A stretch of 64,000 bases of DNA. Origin: PALSA-612 sp963791225. Lineage in GTDB: Bacteria > Actinomycetota > Thermoleophilia > Gaiellales > Gaiellaceae. Under the pieces are notes generated by a model that was given only the letters and a program-made list of their open reading frames with translations, was not told the origin of the DNA and did not search any database. The stretch is taken from positions 115,565 through 179,564 of the forward strand of contig CAWBRV010000004.1 of NCBI GenBank assembly GCA_963791225.1. Reading direction: 5' to 3'. This document shows, piece after piece, positions 46,560-56,802 of the stretch (its first letter is position 1; every line of letters starts with the position of its first letter). The position numbers were made by a program, and so were the translations under genes.

Positions 46560-49500
46560 CTACTGGACAGTCGCGACGTCTGGGACCGGGATCCCAGGCG
46601 TCGCGACGACCCCCAGGCGTTTGAAGATCGCGTCCCGCTCCTGATCGACCCGATCCGCCGGCGCCCCGTCGGCCGCGGCCAGGGCACTCAGCGCTGACAG
46701 CGTCAGCGCGACCTCGTAGTCCATCTTCAGCTCCCGGGCGGCGGAGAGGGTCTCCTCGAGAGCCTCCCGCGCCTCGCCTGTCCGACCGAGTTGCATGAGC
46801 GCGCAGCCGCGCACGCGTCCGAGCACCGGCATGAGCAGTGACGTGCCTTCGGTTGCGACGGCCGTTTCGAACGTCGCATCGGCCAGGGCTCGTGCTTCGT
46901 CCGGCTTGGCCGCGAGCACGAGGCACTCGGCGATTCTCGCGTCGCTCGCGAGCAGCTCACCCTTGTCTCCGCTTTCGGCGAAGTGCTCGCGCGCTTCGGT
47001 GAGCGACGCCTGGGCCTCGTCGAACTCCCCCTTCCCGGCCAGGAGTCTGCCCAGGTAGACCGAGATGTCGGCGATACGGAACGGCGACTGGGATGCCTGA
47101 GCAATTCGCAACGCCGCCCGGAAGAGCGGCTCGGCCTCGTCGAAGCGGCCCTGGTCGGAGAGCACCTCGCCGCGGTTCGTGGTCGCGAACGAGGCGGCCC
47201 AGTGGTCGCCGGCCTGATCCCAGGCTCTGCGGGCGCGCTCGTAGAGGTCGACCGACTCGTTCCACCGGCCCTGCGCGTGCGCGTAGACGCCGAGGCTGTT
47301 GAGCACGATCGCCTGCCTCTCGAGGTCGCCCAACTCCTCGTAGATCGCGAGCGCCCGCTCGGAGTTCGCAACGCTTTCGAGCCGGCCAAGCGACGAGTAC
47401 TGCATGTCGAGCGTGTAGTACGCCTTCGCCAGCGCATCACGTGCCCCGGACGCTTCGGCCTCGGCAATCGCCCGCCGGCACCAGGCGATCGAGTCACTCG
47501 GACGGCCCTGCTTCCCGCGCACGACAGCACGAGCGGCGTAGAGCCGTGCTCGCTCGCCGCCCGCTTCGCGGCCCGGCGACTCCTTCCAGCTCGCGAACGC
47601 CGCGACTGAGCCAGCGGAGGGCGAGCGAGTAACGACCCATTCTCCAGGCGATCAGGTGCTCCTTGTAGCTCAGCCGCGCCCGCTCGACCGGGTCGGCAGC
47701 CGCCTGTCGTCTGGCGGCGCGGAAGGCCTTGCCTGCCGCCGCGAACTCGCCGAGCCGCACGCGCACGTCACCAAGCGCCTCCGAGACTTCGGCGACCTCC
47801 ACGCTCGAAATCTGCAGCCGCCGCGGCCGACTGGAGCGCCCGGTTGAGGAAGGCCGCCGCCTCGACGTTGGCGAAGATGTCCTTCGCCCGGTTGCCCGCG
47901 ACGCGCGAGTAGCGCCAGGCCTTCTCCAGATGGCCGGCGCTGAAGAAGTGCAGCGACAGCAGCTCGGCCTCCGCCTCGGGCTCGGCGGCCCGGGCCTCGA
48001 TCGCGTCACCGACCCGGGCGTGCAGGTCGCGGCGCCGGCGGTAGGGAAGACCTTCGTAGGCGGCGTCGCGGACGAGGGCGTGGCGGAAGCGCAGCCGGCC
48101 GCCGCCCTCGTCGAGAATGAAGTCGGCCAGCCGGCGGTGGGCCTCCATGTCGAACCCGATGCCGTCCGCCGCCTCGAGCAGCTCGGGCGTGAACGAGGCG
48201 CCGACGACCGCGGCGCATCGGAGGACCCGGCGGTCATCCGGGGCCAGCCGGTCGATCTGCGTCATCAGCAGCGCCTCGACCGAGTCGGGCAGCTCGGTCA
48301 GGCCTTCCGGCGACCGCGCCGCCGCCAGCAGCTCGGTCAGGAAGAGCGGATTTCCGCCCGCCCGCTTCGCCAGCTGCGCCAGCTCGTGCGGGGGCAGCGG
48401 CCGGTCGGCGGTCGCCTCGGCGAGGAGCTCGGCGGCCTCCTCCTCGCCGAGGGCCTCCAGCCGGATCGTCTCGACACCCTTCCCCGCGAAGCTTCGCCCG
48501 GCGTCGCGCCGCGTCAGCACGACGAGCCACGGCCGCGACGTCGAGCTGCTGAGCCAGCGTCAGGACGAGATCCGCGGTCGCGTCGTCGAGCCAGTGGACG
48601 TCCTCGAAGATCAGCAGGGTCGGACTCGAGCAGGAGGATCCCGAGCAGCTCGACGACGGTGACGCTCGAGCTGCTGCTTGCGGAACTGCTCGTCGAGCGC
48701 CGCCGTCTCGGGGGTGTCCCGCGCCTCCAGTCCGAGCACGGTCGCGATCAGGGGCAGCCACGGGGTCAGGTGCGGAGCTCGGCGCGAGAGCACGGCCTCG
48801 AGCTCCTCCGCGCCGTCGTGGGGTGCGAGCTCGAGCAGCTCACGCAGGAGCCCGTGCAGGGGGTGATAGGGGGTGGAGGCCTCGTACTCGTCGCACTGAA
48901 CGGTGAGCGACCGGACGTCGGGAGCCTCCCGCCGCACCGTCGCCAGCAGCGTCGACTTGCCCATGCCGGGCTCCGCGACGATCTCCACCAGCCGACCCTC
49001 GGACAGACGGGCGCCGGCGAGGCCGTCGAGCAGCATCGCCAGCTCGCGCTTCCGCCCGATCAGAACGGTCTCGTCGCCGCGCTCGACACCTCGGAGCGGC
49101 TTGCCGACGGCGTACGCCAGGACGGGCTCGGACTTGCCCTTCGCCTGGAAGGGCGGCAGTGCCAGCGTCTCGAAGCTCGTCCGGCTTCGGTCGAGCACCG
49201 TGTCGGTGGCGAGCAGCTGCCCCGGTTCGGCCCTGGCCATCAGGCGAGCGGCGAGATTGACCGCGTCGCCCTTGACGGAGTAGGTGCGTCGATAGGGAGG
49301 GCCGAAGTCGCTGACGAAGATGCGCCCCTGGTTGACGCCTATCCGCATGGGTAGCGACGGCTCGTCGTCGAGGACGGCCCGCATCGCCCGCAGCATGCGC
49401 TCCTCGTCATTCCCGGCGCTCGACGGAGCACCGGCCATCAGCATGATCTTGCCGCCGTTCGGGGCGATGTCGGTCTCGAAGAACGAGACTCGGTGGTCGT

Positions 49501-50377
49501 GAGCGATCCGCTGCACCGAGCCGAGGCATGTTTCCAGGGCGTCGGCGAGCGCGTCGGGCCCCTCCGACTCGAGCAGGTCGTCCACCCCCGTGAAGTGGAT
49601 GAAGGCCGCGGTCATCGGACGGTGCTCGGCGTCCCCGCCCCCGGTGGAGAGATATGCGCCCACCTCCACCGGAAGGCACGTCCTGAGGTCAATGTCGGAG
49701 ACGTCGCCGATGGGAGGCGTGCGGTCCGGCACGACGTCCGGCTCATCCTTGAGCAAAAACACGTCGCCTTTCCGCTCGCCGACGCGGCCGGGGGCGAGAG
49801 CGGCTGCCGTTGCCGGCGTGACCGCGACCTGACCGGCGTCGGCAACCGCCTCGGTTGCGACCGTCATGGTGGCCGCCGGGCCTGTGACGACGAGCTCCCG
49901 GTGAAGATCGCCCACCAGAAAGAAGTCGATCAGGCCGCTGTGGATGCCGACCGACATCCTCAGCTTGACGCCGCTCGGCATCGCGACCCGCTTGCCGACG
50001 GTCCCGATCGTCTTCTGCATCTCGAGCGCGCCGCGGCAGGCCCGTGCTTCGTGACCGGCGCCCGTGAACAGGAGCAGGACGGCGTCGCCGCCCCACTTGA
50101 TCACCCTCGCGCCGAAGTCATACGCGACCGACAGGAGCTCCGTGAAGCACGAGTTGAGGAGGTCGTTCATCTCCTCCGCGCCGACCTTCCCTTTGCGCGA
50201 CAGCCGCTCGGTCAGCTGCGTAAATCCGGAGATGTCCGTGAACGCCAGCGACCCCTCGACCAGCCGGTGGCGCTCGTTGCCGTGCTCGCGCAGCCACTCG
50301 ATCACCAGGAGCGGGACGTAGGGCTTCAACGTCTCAGACGTCGTAAACGTCTGTTCAGTGGTCGACTGGAGGCTCAC
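46560..50377 (-). CDS. Nucleotide-cyclase/AAA-ATPase/TPR signalling protein (frame broken several times)
   Basis: The reconstructed protein of about 1265 residues starts MSLQSTTEQTFTTSETLKPY. Residues 40-200 are a class III nucleotidyl cyclase domain (GSLAFTDISGFTQLTERLSR, GARVIKWGGDAVLLLF). A second, degenerate cyclase-like domain follows (AAFIHFTGVDDLL, then RRTYSVKGDAVNLAARLMAR). Next come an ATPase with Walker A AEPGMGKSTLL and Walker B LLIFEDVHWLDD, and a C-terminal TPR array (LGRLESVANSERALAIYEEL, LGVYAHAQGRWNESVDLYER). Frame breaks occur near 48667, 48625, 48535, 47815 and 47525-47590. It resembles actinobacterial adenylate cyclases fused to MalT/LuxR-type ATPases, but has no DNA-binding end. 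Confidence 0.82.
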
Positions 50378-50571
50378 GCTTCACGAGGATGCCGAGCGGG
50401 GCGGCCGGGGTCAAGCGGGAGGGGTTGCCACCCGATCCGCCTCCGCCGTTACGGCGCTGAACGGCTCGATCCCGTCGAGGTAGTCGAGCACCGTCTCGAG
50501 CAGCTCGACGTCGCCGAACTTCGCGTCGATCCAAAACAGATTCCACTCAACGAAACAGGTCGCCCTGTCGT

Positions 50572-50618
50572 CAACACGCTCATAACGGTAACAAGGGGTC
50601 GACGGTTCGAATCCGCAT
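50572..50618 (+). other. Degenerate tRNA-like 3' half (Met-type anticodon loop)
   Basis: CTCATAA (anticodon CAT at 50581-50583), a variable-region-like AAGGGGTC and the T-loop GGTTCGAATCC occur in the right order and roughly the right spacing for the 3' half of a tRNA-Met. The T stem does not pair well and no acceptor or D arm precedes it. It is a relic or an attachment-site copy, not a working tRNA. Confidence 0.35.
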
Positions 50619-50633
50619 AGGGCTTCGCGAACC

Positions 50634-50790
50634 CGTTCATTCGCACTTCGTGGTTCAGGGATTCGGAAACCGGCGGGTCGGGTTGAAACGAAACGCCTGC
50701 ATGCATAAGCGTTTTCGGATGGCCGGCCGACTCGGTCGTCTGGATTCACAACCGGCCTAGGGCAACAATGGGGCAACACAGCGTCGAACA
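50634..50790. repeat. Dispersed repeat, copy B
   Basis: It shares GTGGTTCAG, GAAACGCCTGC followed by AGCGTTTTCGGA, GGCCGACTCGGTCG and the tail GGGCAACAATGGGGCAACA with copies A, C and D. It lies immediately after the tRNA-like relic. Confidence 0.6.
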
Positions 50791-51420
50791 GCGCGGCGGC
50801 CTGCTTGACGCATGGTTCCCGGTGCTGGCCGACCGGATCCGGCCGGCAGGAGCATACGAGCGAGGCGGGACGCCGGTGGGTCTAGTACCAGACGTCCCGC
50901 ACCCCGAGGGCAGAACCCGGCGGGCTGCCTACGCAGAGACGGGGTGCAGGCCCACTCTGCGCCCGTGGATTCCTGGCGCCAACCGGATCCGGCCATCGCC
51001 GAGCATACGGCCTGCGGAAGGCCTGGTTGGTCCAGTCTTCTCCCACACGCCCGGGGGGGCGCTCCTATGCCCGACACCACAGCCCGCGTCAGTCGGCCGT
51101 TTCCCTCCGCAAGAGTTTTTAGGTTCGTGAGCTGTCGTGTCTGAGCCGGTGTGCGCATCAGGCCCGGCTGTACACCGCCCAACGAGCGACTAGGCAACTG
51201 ACACGCGACCGGCTAGCGTCCCTCACCCGGGGCGAGTGCGGCGCAAGCGTGAGCCGGCCCGTGCGTTCGACCGCTGCGCCACGGGGCTAAAGCAGAAGCG
51301 GGAGGCCCGTCGCCGAACCGACCCCGGCGTAGTGGGAGCAGACCCCGTCGCCAGACTCGAACTGGCCCTGCACCCGTCCGGGGTCCGCTCTGACTTACAT
51401 TAGGCGCCAAGGCTCCTGGG

Positions 51421-51723
51421 TCAAGCTGGGCTCGAGGTGACGCCGAGGTCGTACTCGAGCGCGCCGCGCACGTCGATCAGGTCTGGTCCGAGCGGCTCGA
51501 AGCCGTCGGCCAGCAGCCATGTGTTCAAGGCGTAGAGGAGCGCCACCTTCTCGTCCCTGTCGAAGGAAAGCGCGGTCGCTCCTACGCTAAGCGCACGTTC
51601 GATCTTCGCCCTCGCACTGAGCGAGCCGGGGACGGGACGCAACTCGAGCACGAGTCTCCACATCCGTTCGATCGGAACGGACAGGGACTCTTCCGAGAGC
51701 AGTAGCAGGATTCTGTTGGGCAC
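51421..51723 (-). CDS. Hypothetical protein
   Basis: This 100-residue protein begins MPNRILLLLSEESLSVPIER. It is a soluble alpha/beta sequence without cysteines; ATALSFDRDEKVALLYALNT suggests a helical middle. The codon pattern fits the high-GC host better than its surroundings do. No family is recognised and no close neighbour gives context. Confidence 0.45.
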   Translation of the reverse strand: MPNRILLLLSEESLSVPIERMWRLVLELRPVPGSLSARAKIERALSVGATALSFDRDEKVALLYALNTWLLADGFEPLGPDLIDVRGALEYDLGVTSSPA

Positions 51724-52366
51724 GCCCTCACGTCATACAACAGTGGTTCCGGGTCGCCAACTAGCCGAAAGGCAGTCCCTTGTGCTACCCGCGACCTAGC
51801 AGAGCCGGGCTTACGGCATGGGAGCACCGGAGGTATCACCGGCGATTGAGCAGGAGCCGGTTACTCTCGAATGGAGGGATGTCTTCAGGAAGCCGCAGAG
51901 GAATCCGCCCGAGAACCGCGCTGGGAGAAGGTCGTCGGCGAACCGCTTTCGAACTCTCCGCTCCTGTGATCGATGTCGGCACTCCCGACCCAAGACTGCC
52001 AAGTGAGCGACAACCGCCAACCGCGGATCGCGGTAGGAAGCACACAAGACTGCTGAACGACCTCGTGCCCGTCCCCCGGCAGCATCTCGCGCGAGCTTGC
52101 CCGGACGCTTCATCTTCCGACGTTGGGTTCGACTGGCGCCCCTCCAGCCTCCCGGGCCGCGCCTTCCACAACTCCCAGTTCGACGGAATCGCGCTGGGGC
52201 AAGGGCTGGTCGAACCGCTCACCGGTGCTCTCCGCGGCCAAGTCGCTGTGGCGAAGCGCGGACATGCATTGGGCGCTGGGTGTGTAGATCTCGGCCGACT
52301 GGGGTATGTCTTGGCGGGGAGTTGTCGGGGTTTTTCCGGCTGGCAGTCCAAGGATTGGGGGTCGCA
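51724..52366. other. Stretch with no supported gene
   Basis: Overlapping ORFs on both strands have Arg/Pro/Ser-rich translations typical of non-coding high-GC DNA. The last 60 bases are the leader of the secreted protein at 52367, with GGATTGGGGG as its ribosome site. Confidence 0.5.
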
Positions 52367-53035
52367 GTGAGAGGTTTGATCGGGGTCCGGCCGTCGCCAG
52401 CGATGGTTGTCGCCTGTCTTGCCTTGCTGCTGGTGCTGGGTGGGACGGGGGTTGCGGCTGTGATGGCGGTTCCGAACAACAGTGTCGGCACGGCCCAGTT
52501 GAAGAACAGCGCGGTCACGGGCACGAAGATTGCGTCCAACGCGGTCTCCAACGCCAAGATCGTAAAGGGCGCTGTCACTAGTGCGAAGGTGGCTTCGAAC
52601 GCGATCGTTAGCGCCAAGATCGCGAACGGTGCTGTTAGCGGCGGGAAGATCGCTGCTAACGCGATCACGAGTGCCAAGGTCGCAGATCACACGCTCCTCG
52701 CCGCCGACTTCGCGCCCGGGCAAGTCCCCAAGGGTCCGACCGGTGCGGCGGGTCCGGCCGGGACGGTCGGCACGCTTGTGCTCCGCACCGCGTCGATCAG
52801 CGTCCCGAAGGCGAACAGTTCGGCGTTGACCGTGAGTTGTCAATCTGGGGAGCAGGCCGTCTCGGGCGGGGCGACCTGGAGCGACAAGGGCGACTTTCCG
52901 CTCACGCTCGGCTACAGCAACCCGGTCTACGACCCGAAGGCGGCCAAGGCGACGGGTTGGACTGCACGAGGCCGCAACCAGACGACTACCAACCGCACGT
53001 TCATCGTCCAGGTCCTGTGTGGGAAAGCGAGCTAG
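52367..53035 (+). CDS. Secreted protein with short Ala/Lys repeats and collagen-like segment
   Basis: GTG at 52367 gives 222 residues. A signal or anchor lies at about residues 12-34 (AMVVACLALLLVLGGTGVAA). Then come about eight imperfect 9-11-residue repeats of the type NAVTSAKIA (for example TGTKIASNAVSNAKIVKGAV and SAKVASNAIVSAKIANGAVS), a short collagen-like GPTGAAGPAGTVG, and a C-terminal beta-rich domain with two cysteines (VSCQSGEQAVSGGATW, VQVLCGKAS). This architecture is common in actinobacterial surface proteins of unknown function. Confidence 0.75.
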   Translation: MRGLIGVRPSPAMVVACLALLLVLGGTGVAAVMAVPNNSVGTAQLKNSAVTGTKIASNAVSNAKIVKGAVTSAKVASNAIVSAKIANGAVSGGKIAANAITSAKVADHTLLAADFAPGQVPKGPTGAAGPAGTVGTLVLRTASISVPKANSSALTVSCQSGEQAVSGGATWSDKGDFPLTLGYSNPVYDPKAAKATGWTARGRNQTTTNRTFIVQVLCGKAS

Positions 53036-53214
53036 GGGCGCAGCGCGTCACTCGCGACCTTGACCTTCGCGCCGTCGCAGACCTGCACCGCATGAGCCTC
53101 GTTTGTATCGCGATCCAGACCGCCCACTCAGAACAGTTGAAGCCGACAAAGCGAGACGCTGGGCACGGCGGAGATCAGGGTTCCGACGACGATGGCGAAC
53201 ACGTGGCTGACCAT

Positions 53215-53370
53215 CCTGGGCTGAATCCGTTCATTAGTGGTTCCGGGGTTCGAATCCGCGCGTCGGCTCTGACGAGGTCTCTGCTCAGCCCAGTCTTCTC
53301 TGCTGCGCGTTGCCTGCGATGACGCAAGGCGAGCTTGCACGGGGCAACAGACGGGCAACACCCGCATGCC
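53215..53370. repeat. Dispersed repeat, copy C
   Basis: CTGGGCTGAATCC, TTCATTAGTGGTTC, a GGTTCGAATCCGCGCG segment and the tail GGGGCAACAGACGGGCAACA align with copy A in the same order. The middle is diverged. Confidence 0.55.
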
Positions 53371-53627
53371 TCGACCTGGGTGCTCTCTTGAGAGTCGCCG
53401 GTGCGCCCCTGAACAAGTCGCGTCCGACCGTTGCCGGGAACTCCGAATACGTGAGGACGGAGATCCGACCGAACCAACGCACTCCCCATCTTTCGCCAAC
53501 TGCCCGCTTCCGTTCCGTTCTCATCTTGGGGTTCGACGAACGCGGGGGGACGGCTACCGCAGCGACCCAGCCAGATCGGAGCAGTCCAGGCTCGATTGGC
53601 TTTGTTTCGCAAAACCGCCAAGAGTGT

Positions 53628-53645
53628 GTTGTCTAACTAGACAAC
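53628..53645 (+). promoter_or_regulatory. Palindromic operator candidate
   Basis: GTTGTCTA-AC-TAGACAAC is a perfect 8-bp-arm dyad 68 bases before the ATG at 53713. A TTGACC follows at once (53647-53652). The form fits a TetR- or GntR-type dimer site. No regulator gene is adjacent. Confidence 0.45.
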
Positions 53646-53712
53646 GTTGACCAAACTGTACTGATACATACGAGGGCTATTAAACCGCTCGCACAGTGCC
53701 GATAAAAGAGGC

Positions 53713-54357
53713 ATGGCGACCAGCGAGCAAGTCAACGCCAACCGGAACAACGCCAAGCGCTCGACCGGCCCCAAGACACCGGCGGGCAAAGCGAAGGTTC
53801 GCTACAACGCGTTGAAGCACGGCTTGCTGGCGGAGGCGGTGCTTCTCCCCGACGAGGACGCGGCAACATTCCACGACTTCTCGACCAAGATCAGGGGCGA
53901 CCTGCGTCCTGTCGGTGAGATGGAATCTGCTTTGGTCGATCGCATCGTCAATATCCTCTGGCGGCTGCGCCGGTTCAGCGACGTCGAAACCGGGCTGTTC
54001 GTGCGGAAATGGGCCGCCCATGATGAGGCCTGTCTCGAAGACCTTTACCAATTGAAGAAGACGCGGGACGCAGAGTCGCTCCCCAAGCAAACCCCAGTCC
54101 GCCGCTCAGAATTGGGTGAACTCGTCGATGCGAGGATGGTGGAATGGGGCGCTGCAACCGCAACTGAAGCCTCGGAGGCTCGCTCCGCGAATCCGCGACA
54201 GCGGCTGGGCGACGCGTTCGCTGACGACGCAGCCACCGGCAACGCCTTCTCGAAACTCGCACGCTACGAAACACAGCTCAACCGAACCCTCGAACGAACT
54301 CTCAATCAGCTACAAGAGCTCCAACAGAGGAGAGCAGCGAAAGCCGCAACACGTTGA
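53713..54357 (+). CDS. Hypothetical protein of the NRxNAxxSTGPxTPxGK type
   Basis: This 214-residue protein begins MATSEQVNANRNNAKRSTGP and continues KTPAGKAKVRYNALKHGLLA. That N-terminal pattern recurs in many bacterial proteins of unknown function, often in mobile or accessory DNA. The rest is helical and charged, with a possible coiled end (LNRTLERTLNQLQELQQRRA). The lower GC of its promoter region and the nearby repeats suggest acquired DNA. The function is unknown. Confidence 0.7.
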   Translation: MATSEQVNANRNNAKRSTGPKTPAGKAKVRYNALKHGLLAEAVLLPDEDAATFHDFSTKIRGDLRPVGEMESALVDRIVNILWRLRRFSDVETGLFVRKWAAHDEACLEDLYQLKKTRDAESLPKQTPVRRSELGELVDARMVEWGAATATEASEARSANPRQRLGDAFADDAATGNAFSKLARYETQLNRTLERTLNQLQELQQRRAAKAATR

Positions 54358-54470
54358 AATTGCTGCAGCCCTTCCTGCGCTCTTCGACAAGCCACGCCAG
54401 ATATTCGATCGGAACGGTAACGCGTCGGGTGCCGCTGGCTCGCCCGACCTGAACCGAGTGATAGCGCCAG

Positions 54471-54845
54471 ATGCGTCGTCTGTTTGGTGACGGCGTGTAC
54501 GGGGTTCCGCGTCTGCCGGTGGCGGATATGTATGAGACGCCGCAGGAGCTTGTGGTCGAGCTGGAGGTGCCGGGCTTCGAGGAGAAGGACCTGACCCTCG
54601 AGCTCACAGATCACACGATCGTCGTCAAGGGCGAGGTCAAGGCCGAGGCGAGCGAGGAGGAGAACGAGAAGAAGTTCTTGCTGCTCGAGCGCTCGGAGCA
54701 GACCTTCGAGCGTCGCTTCCATCTACCCGATGACGCCGACACCGACAAGCTGACCGCGACCTTCAGCAAGGGTGTGCTCGAACTGCACGCGCCGAAGATC
54801 GTTCAGGCCGAGCCGCGGAAGATCACGATCGCCGCTAAGAAGTAA
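54471..54845 (+). CDS. Hsp20/alpha-crystallin small heat-shock protein
   Basis: This 124-residue protein contains a full alpha-crystallin domain: VADMYETPQELVVELEVPGF, the EEKDLTLELTDHTIVVKGEV strand pair, and the C-terminal FSKGVLELHAPKI loop with the conserved Gly-Val-Leu. It acts as an ATP-independent holdase in the cytosol. The N-terminal arm is short (about 15 residues), so assembly may be small. No HspR-type inverted repeat was found upstream. Confidence 0.9.
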   Translation: MRRLFGDGVYGVPRLPVADMYETPQELVVELEVPGFEEKDLTLELTDHTIVVKGEVKAEASEEENEKKFLLLERSEQTFERRFHLPDDADTDKLTATFSKGVLELHAPKIVQAEPRKITIAAKK

Positions 54846-55013
54846 CGGCGGCACCGCGTCCGGCGGCTAGAACATAGGGACACCCGCGTCGAGCCAGCCC
54901 TCGCAGGTAGGTCGGCGCGGGTGCACCGCTAGCCGCAGTCTTCCCGACGTCCCCACCACCACCCCTTTCGCGGCCGTCAGCTCACCAACTGGGGGAAGCG
55001 CGGCGAGGCCAGC

Positions 55014-55229
55014 CTAGTCGCCAGCTTCGTACTTGAATGAGATGTCCAGGCGGACGCGGTAGTCGGCGATCTTGCCGTCCTTGATCGTCACGTCAAACCT
55101 TGTTGCTTCGGCGACTCGTAGGTCGCGGATCGAACGGCCGGCCGTCTCGACGGCGTTCGCTGCGGCCGCTTCCCATGACTCGGAGCTCGTGCCGATGACC
55201 TCAGTGACGCGATAGACGCTGTCGGTCAT
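55014..55229 (-). CDS. Dodecin family flavin-binding protein
   Basis: This 71-residue protein (MTDSVYRVTEVIGTSSESWE) has the dodecin beta-alpha-beta-beta plan, with SIRDLRVAEATRFDVTIKDG and a final strand YRVRLDISFKYE. Dodecins form 12-mers that store flavins. The ATG at 55229 follows AAAGGAG at the right distance, so the in-frame ATG at 55244 is not preferred. Confidence 0.88.
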   Translation of the reverse strand: MTDSVYRVTEVIGTSSESWEAAAANAVETAGRSIRDLRVAEATRFDVTIKDGKIADYRVRLDISFKYEAGD

Positions 55230-55373
55230 GCGTACTCCTTTCAACTGGAGGTAGCTTCAGTTTCCACCCGGCGCTTGAGGTTAACCGACTGCGGGCGCCG
55301 TATGGCGAATTGGATCGGACACGCCCCCGAGCGGAGTCTCAACCCACCGCACAAGTTCGCGTCATCGGAGTGC

Positions 55374-56802
55374 CTAGGTGGTGGCTGAGGCGGCCGCGAT
55401 CCGCGCGAGCATGCCGCGGAAGATGTAGTCGTGGATTGGCCAGAGCGAGTACCAGTAGGTGAGGCCGGCGACGCCGGCCGGGTCGAAGATCGCTGTCTGC
55501 CTGATCGTCGAGCCGCTCTTCTGGTCGGGGTCGACTTCGAACTGGAGCCAGGCGCGTCCGGGCAGCTTCATCTCTGCGGCGAGCCGTAGCAGACGGTCCT
55601 GCTCGAACTTCTCGACGCGCCAGAAGTCGATCGTGTCGCCCGACCTGGAGGCCGACCGGGTCGCGGCGTCCGCGCCGAAGACCGGGTCCGCCCACGAGTG
55701 TGTCGAGGGCGCCGCGGAGTTTCCACAGGTCGTCGCCGACGTACCAGCCGGTGTCACCGCCGATCCGCTGGATCGGCGCGAACGCCTCCGCGGGGGGACG
55801 AGGGAGCGTGATGCTGCGTGAGTCGACGAGCCGCGAGCCGTAGCGGGCGCCGCCGTAGCCCGGGCTCGGAGCCGGTGCCTCGTCCGACCAGCGGGTCGCC
55901 GCGACCTCCTTGTCCTCGTTTGCCAGCGCCCTGGCGACCGCCTCGGCCGAGGTTCGCGGCCGCACCGGGAAGAGATCGAGCGCCCGCAGATCGTTGACGA
56001 CGGTCTCGTTGCGCAGGCTGTCAACGAGCTCGCGCCCGATCCCCGCGTACACCGGGGTGACCAGATGGAGCCAGAGGCTCGACAACCGGGGCGTCAACAC
56101 CGGCACCGGCACCATCTGCCGCCGCAGACCACGCTGGTCGGCGTACTCATGCATGAGATCGAGGTAGGAGCAGACGTCGGCGCCGCCGATCTCGAACACC
56201 TCGCCCCCATCCGGCTCGTAGTCGAGCGCCGCGACGAGGTAGGCGATCACGTCCTCGATCGCGATCGGCTGCGTGCGGGTGGTCACCCAGCGCGGTGTCA
56301 CCATCACCGGTAGCCGCTCGACCAGCGCACGAAGCATCTCGAACGACGCACTCCCCGAACCGATCACGATCGAGCAACGAAACTCGATCGTCGGCACACC
56401 CGACCCGCGCAAGATCCGACCGACCTCCTGCCGCGAGGCCAGATGCTCAGAGAGATCGCCCTCTCCGAGCCCGCCCAGGTAGACGAGCCTGCGCACACCC
56501 GCCGCCCGCGCCGCACGCGCGAACGCCGCCGCCGCCTTCCGATCAGACTCAACGAACGAGCCACCCGACCCCATCGAATGCACGAGGTAATAGGCAGTCT
56601 CGACCCCCTCCAGCGCCGGACGCAACGTCCTCGGACGCGACACATCACCACGCACAACCTCGACGCCCGGACCGACACGCGCCTGCAGATACTCCGGCCG
56701 GCGCGACAGGCAACGCACACGCTCCCCCCGCGACTCCAGCGCGCTCAGTAGACGGCCACCGATATAGCCCGTCGCACCCGTCAACCCCACCAGCCCACCC
56801 AC
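55374..56802 (-). CDS. NAD(P)-binding SDR-like protein with DUF2867 domain (frame broken once)
   Basis: The reconstructed protein of about 475 residues starts with the atypical SDR site VGLTGATGYIGGRLLSALES, followed by YYLVHSMGSGGSFVESDRKA and GVRRLVYLGGLGEGDLSEHL, as in NmrA/UDP-sugar epimerase-like proteins. After one extra base near 55643 the C-terminal DUF2867 domain continues GDTIDFWRVEKFEQDRLLRL, with MKLPGRAWLQFEVDP and YWYSLWPIHDYIFRGMLARI. The substrate is unknown. Confidence 0.82.

Larger units (their letters stand above)
50378..51420. other. Gene-poor stretch with repeat copy B and tRNA-like relic
   Basis: No protein-coding gene is supported. It holds a tRNA-like 3' half (50572-50618) and repeat copy B (50634-50790). 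The remainder up to 51420 has only short Pro/Gly/Arg-rich ORFs. It may be a scarred integration site. Confidence 0.5.
53036..53712. other. Intergenic stretch with repeat copy C and an 18-bp palindrome
   Basis: No gene is supported. It holds repeat copy C (53215-53370), with a T-loop-like GGTTCGAATCC, and a perfect palindrome at 53628-53645. The last 70 bases, unusually AT-rich for this window, are the leader of the gene at 53713. Confidence 0.5.

Noticed and set aside
51261..51287. tRNA-like 5' half on the minus strand (GCCCCGT followed by a D-arm-like segment)
   Set aside because: No anticodon arm or T arm follows at a workable distance, so a tRNA gene is not supported.
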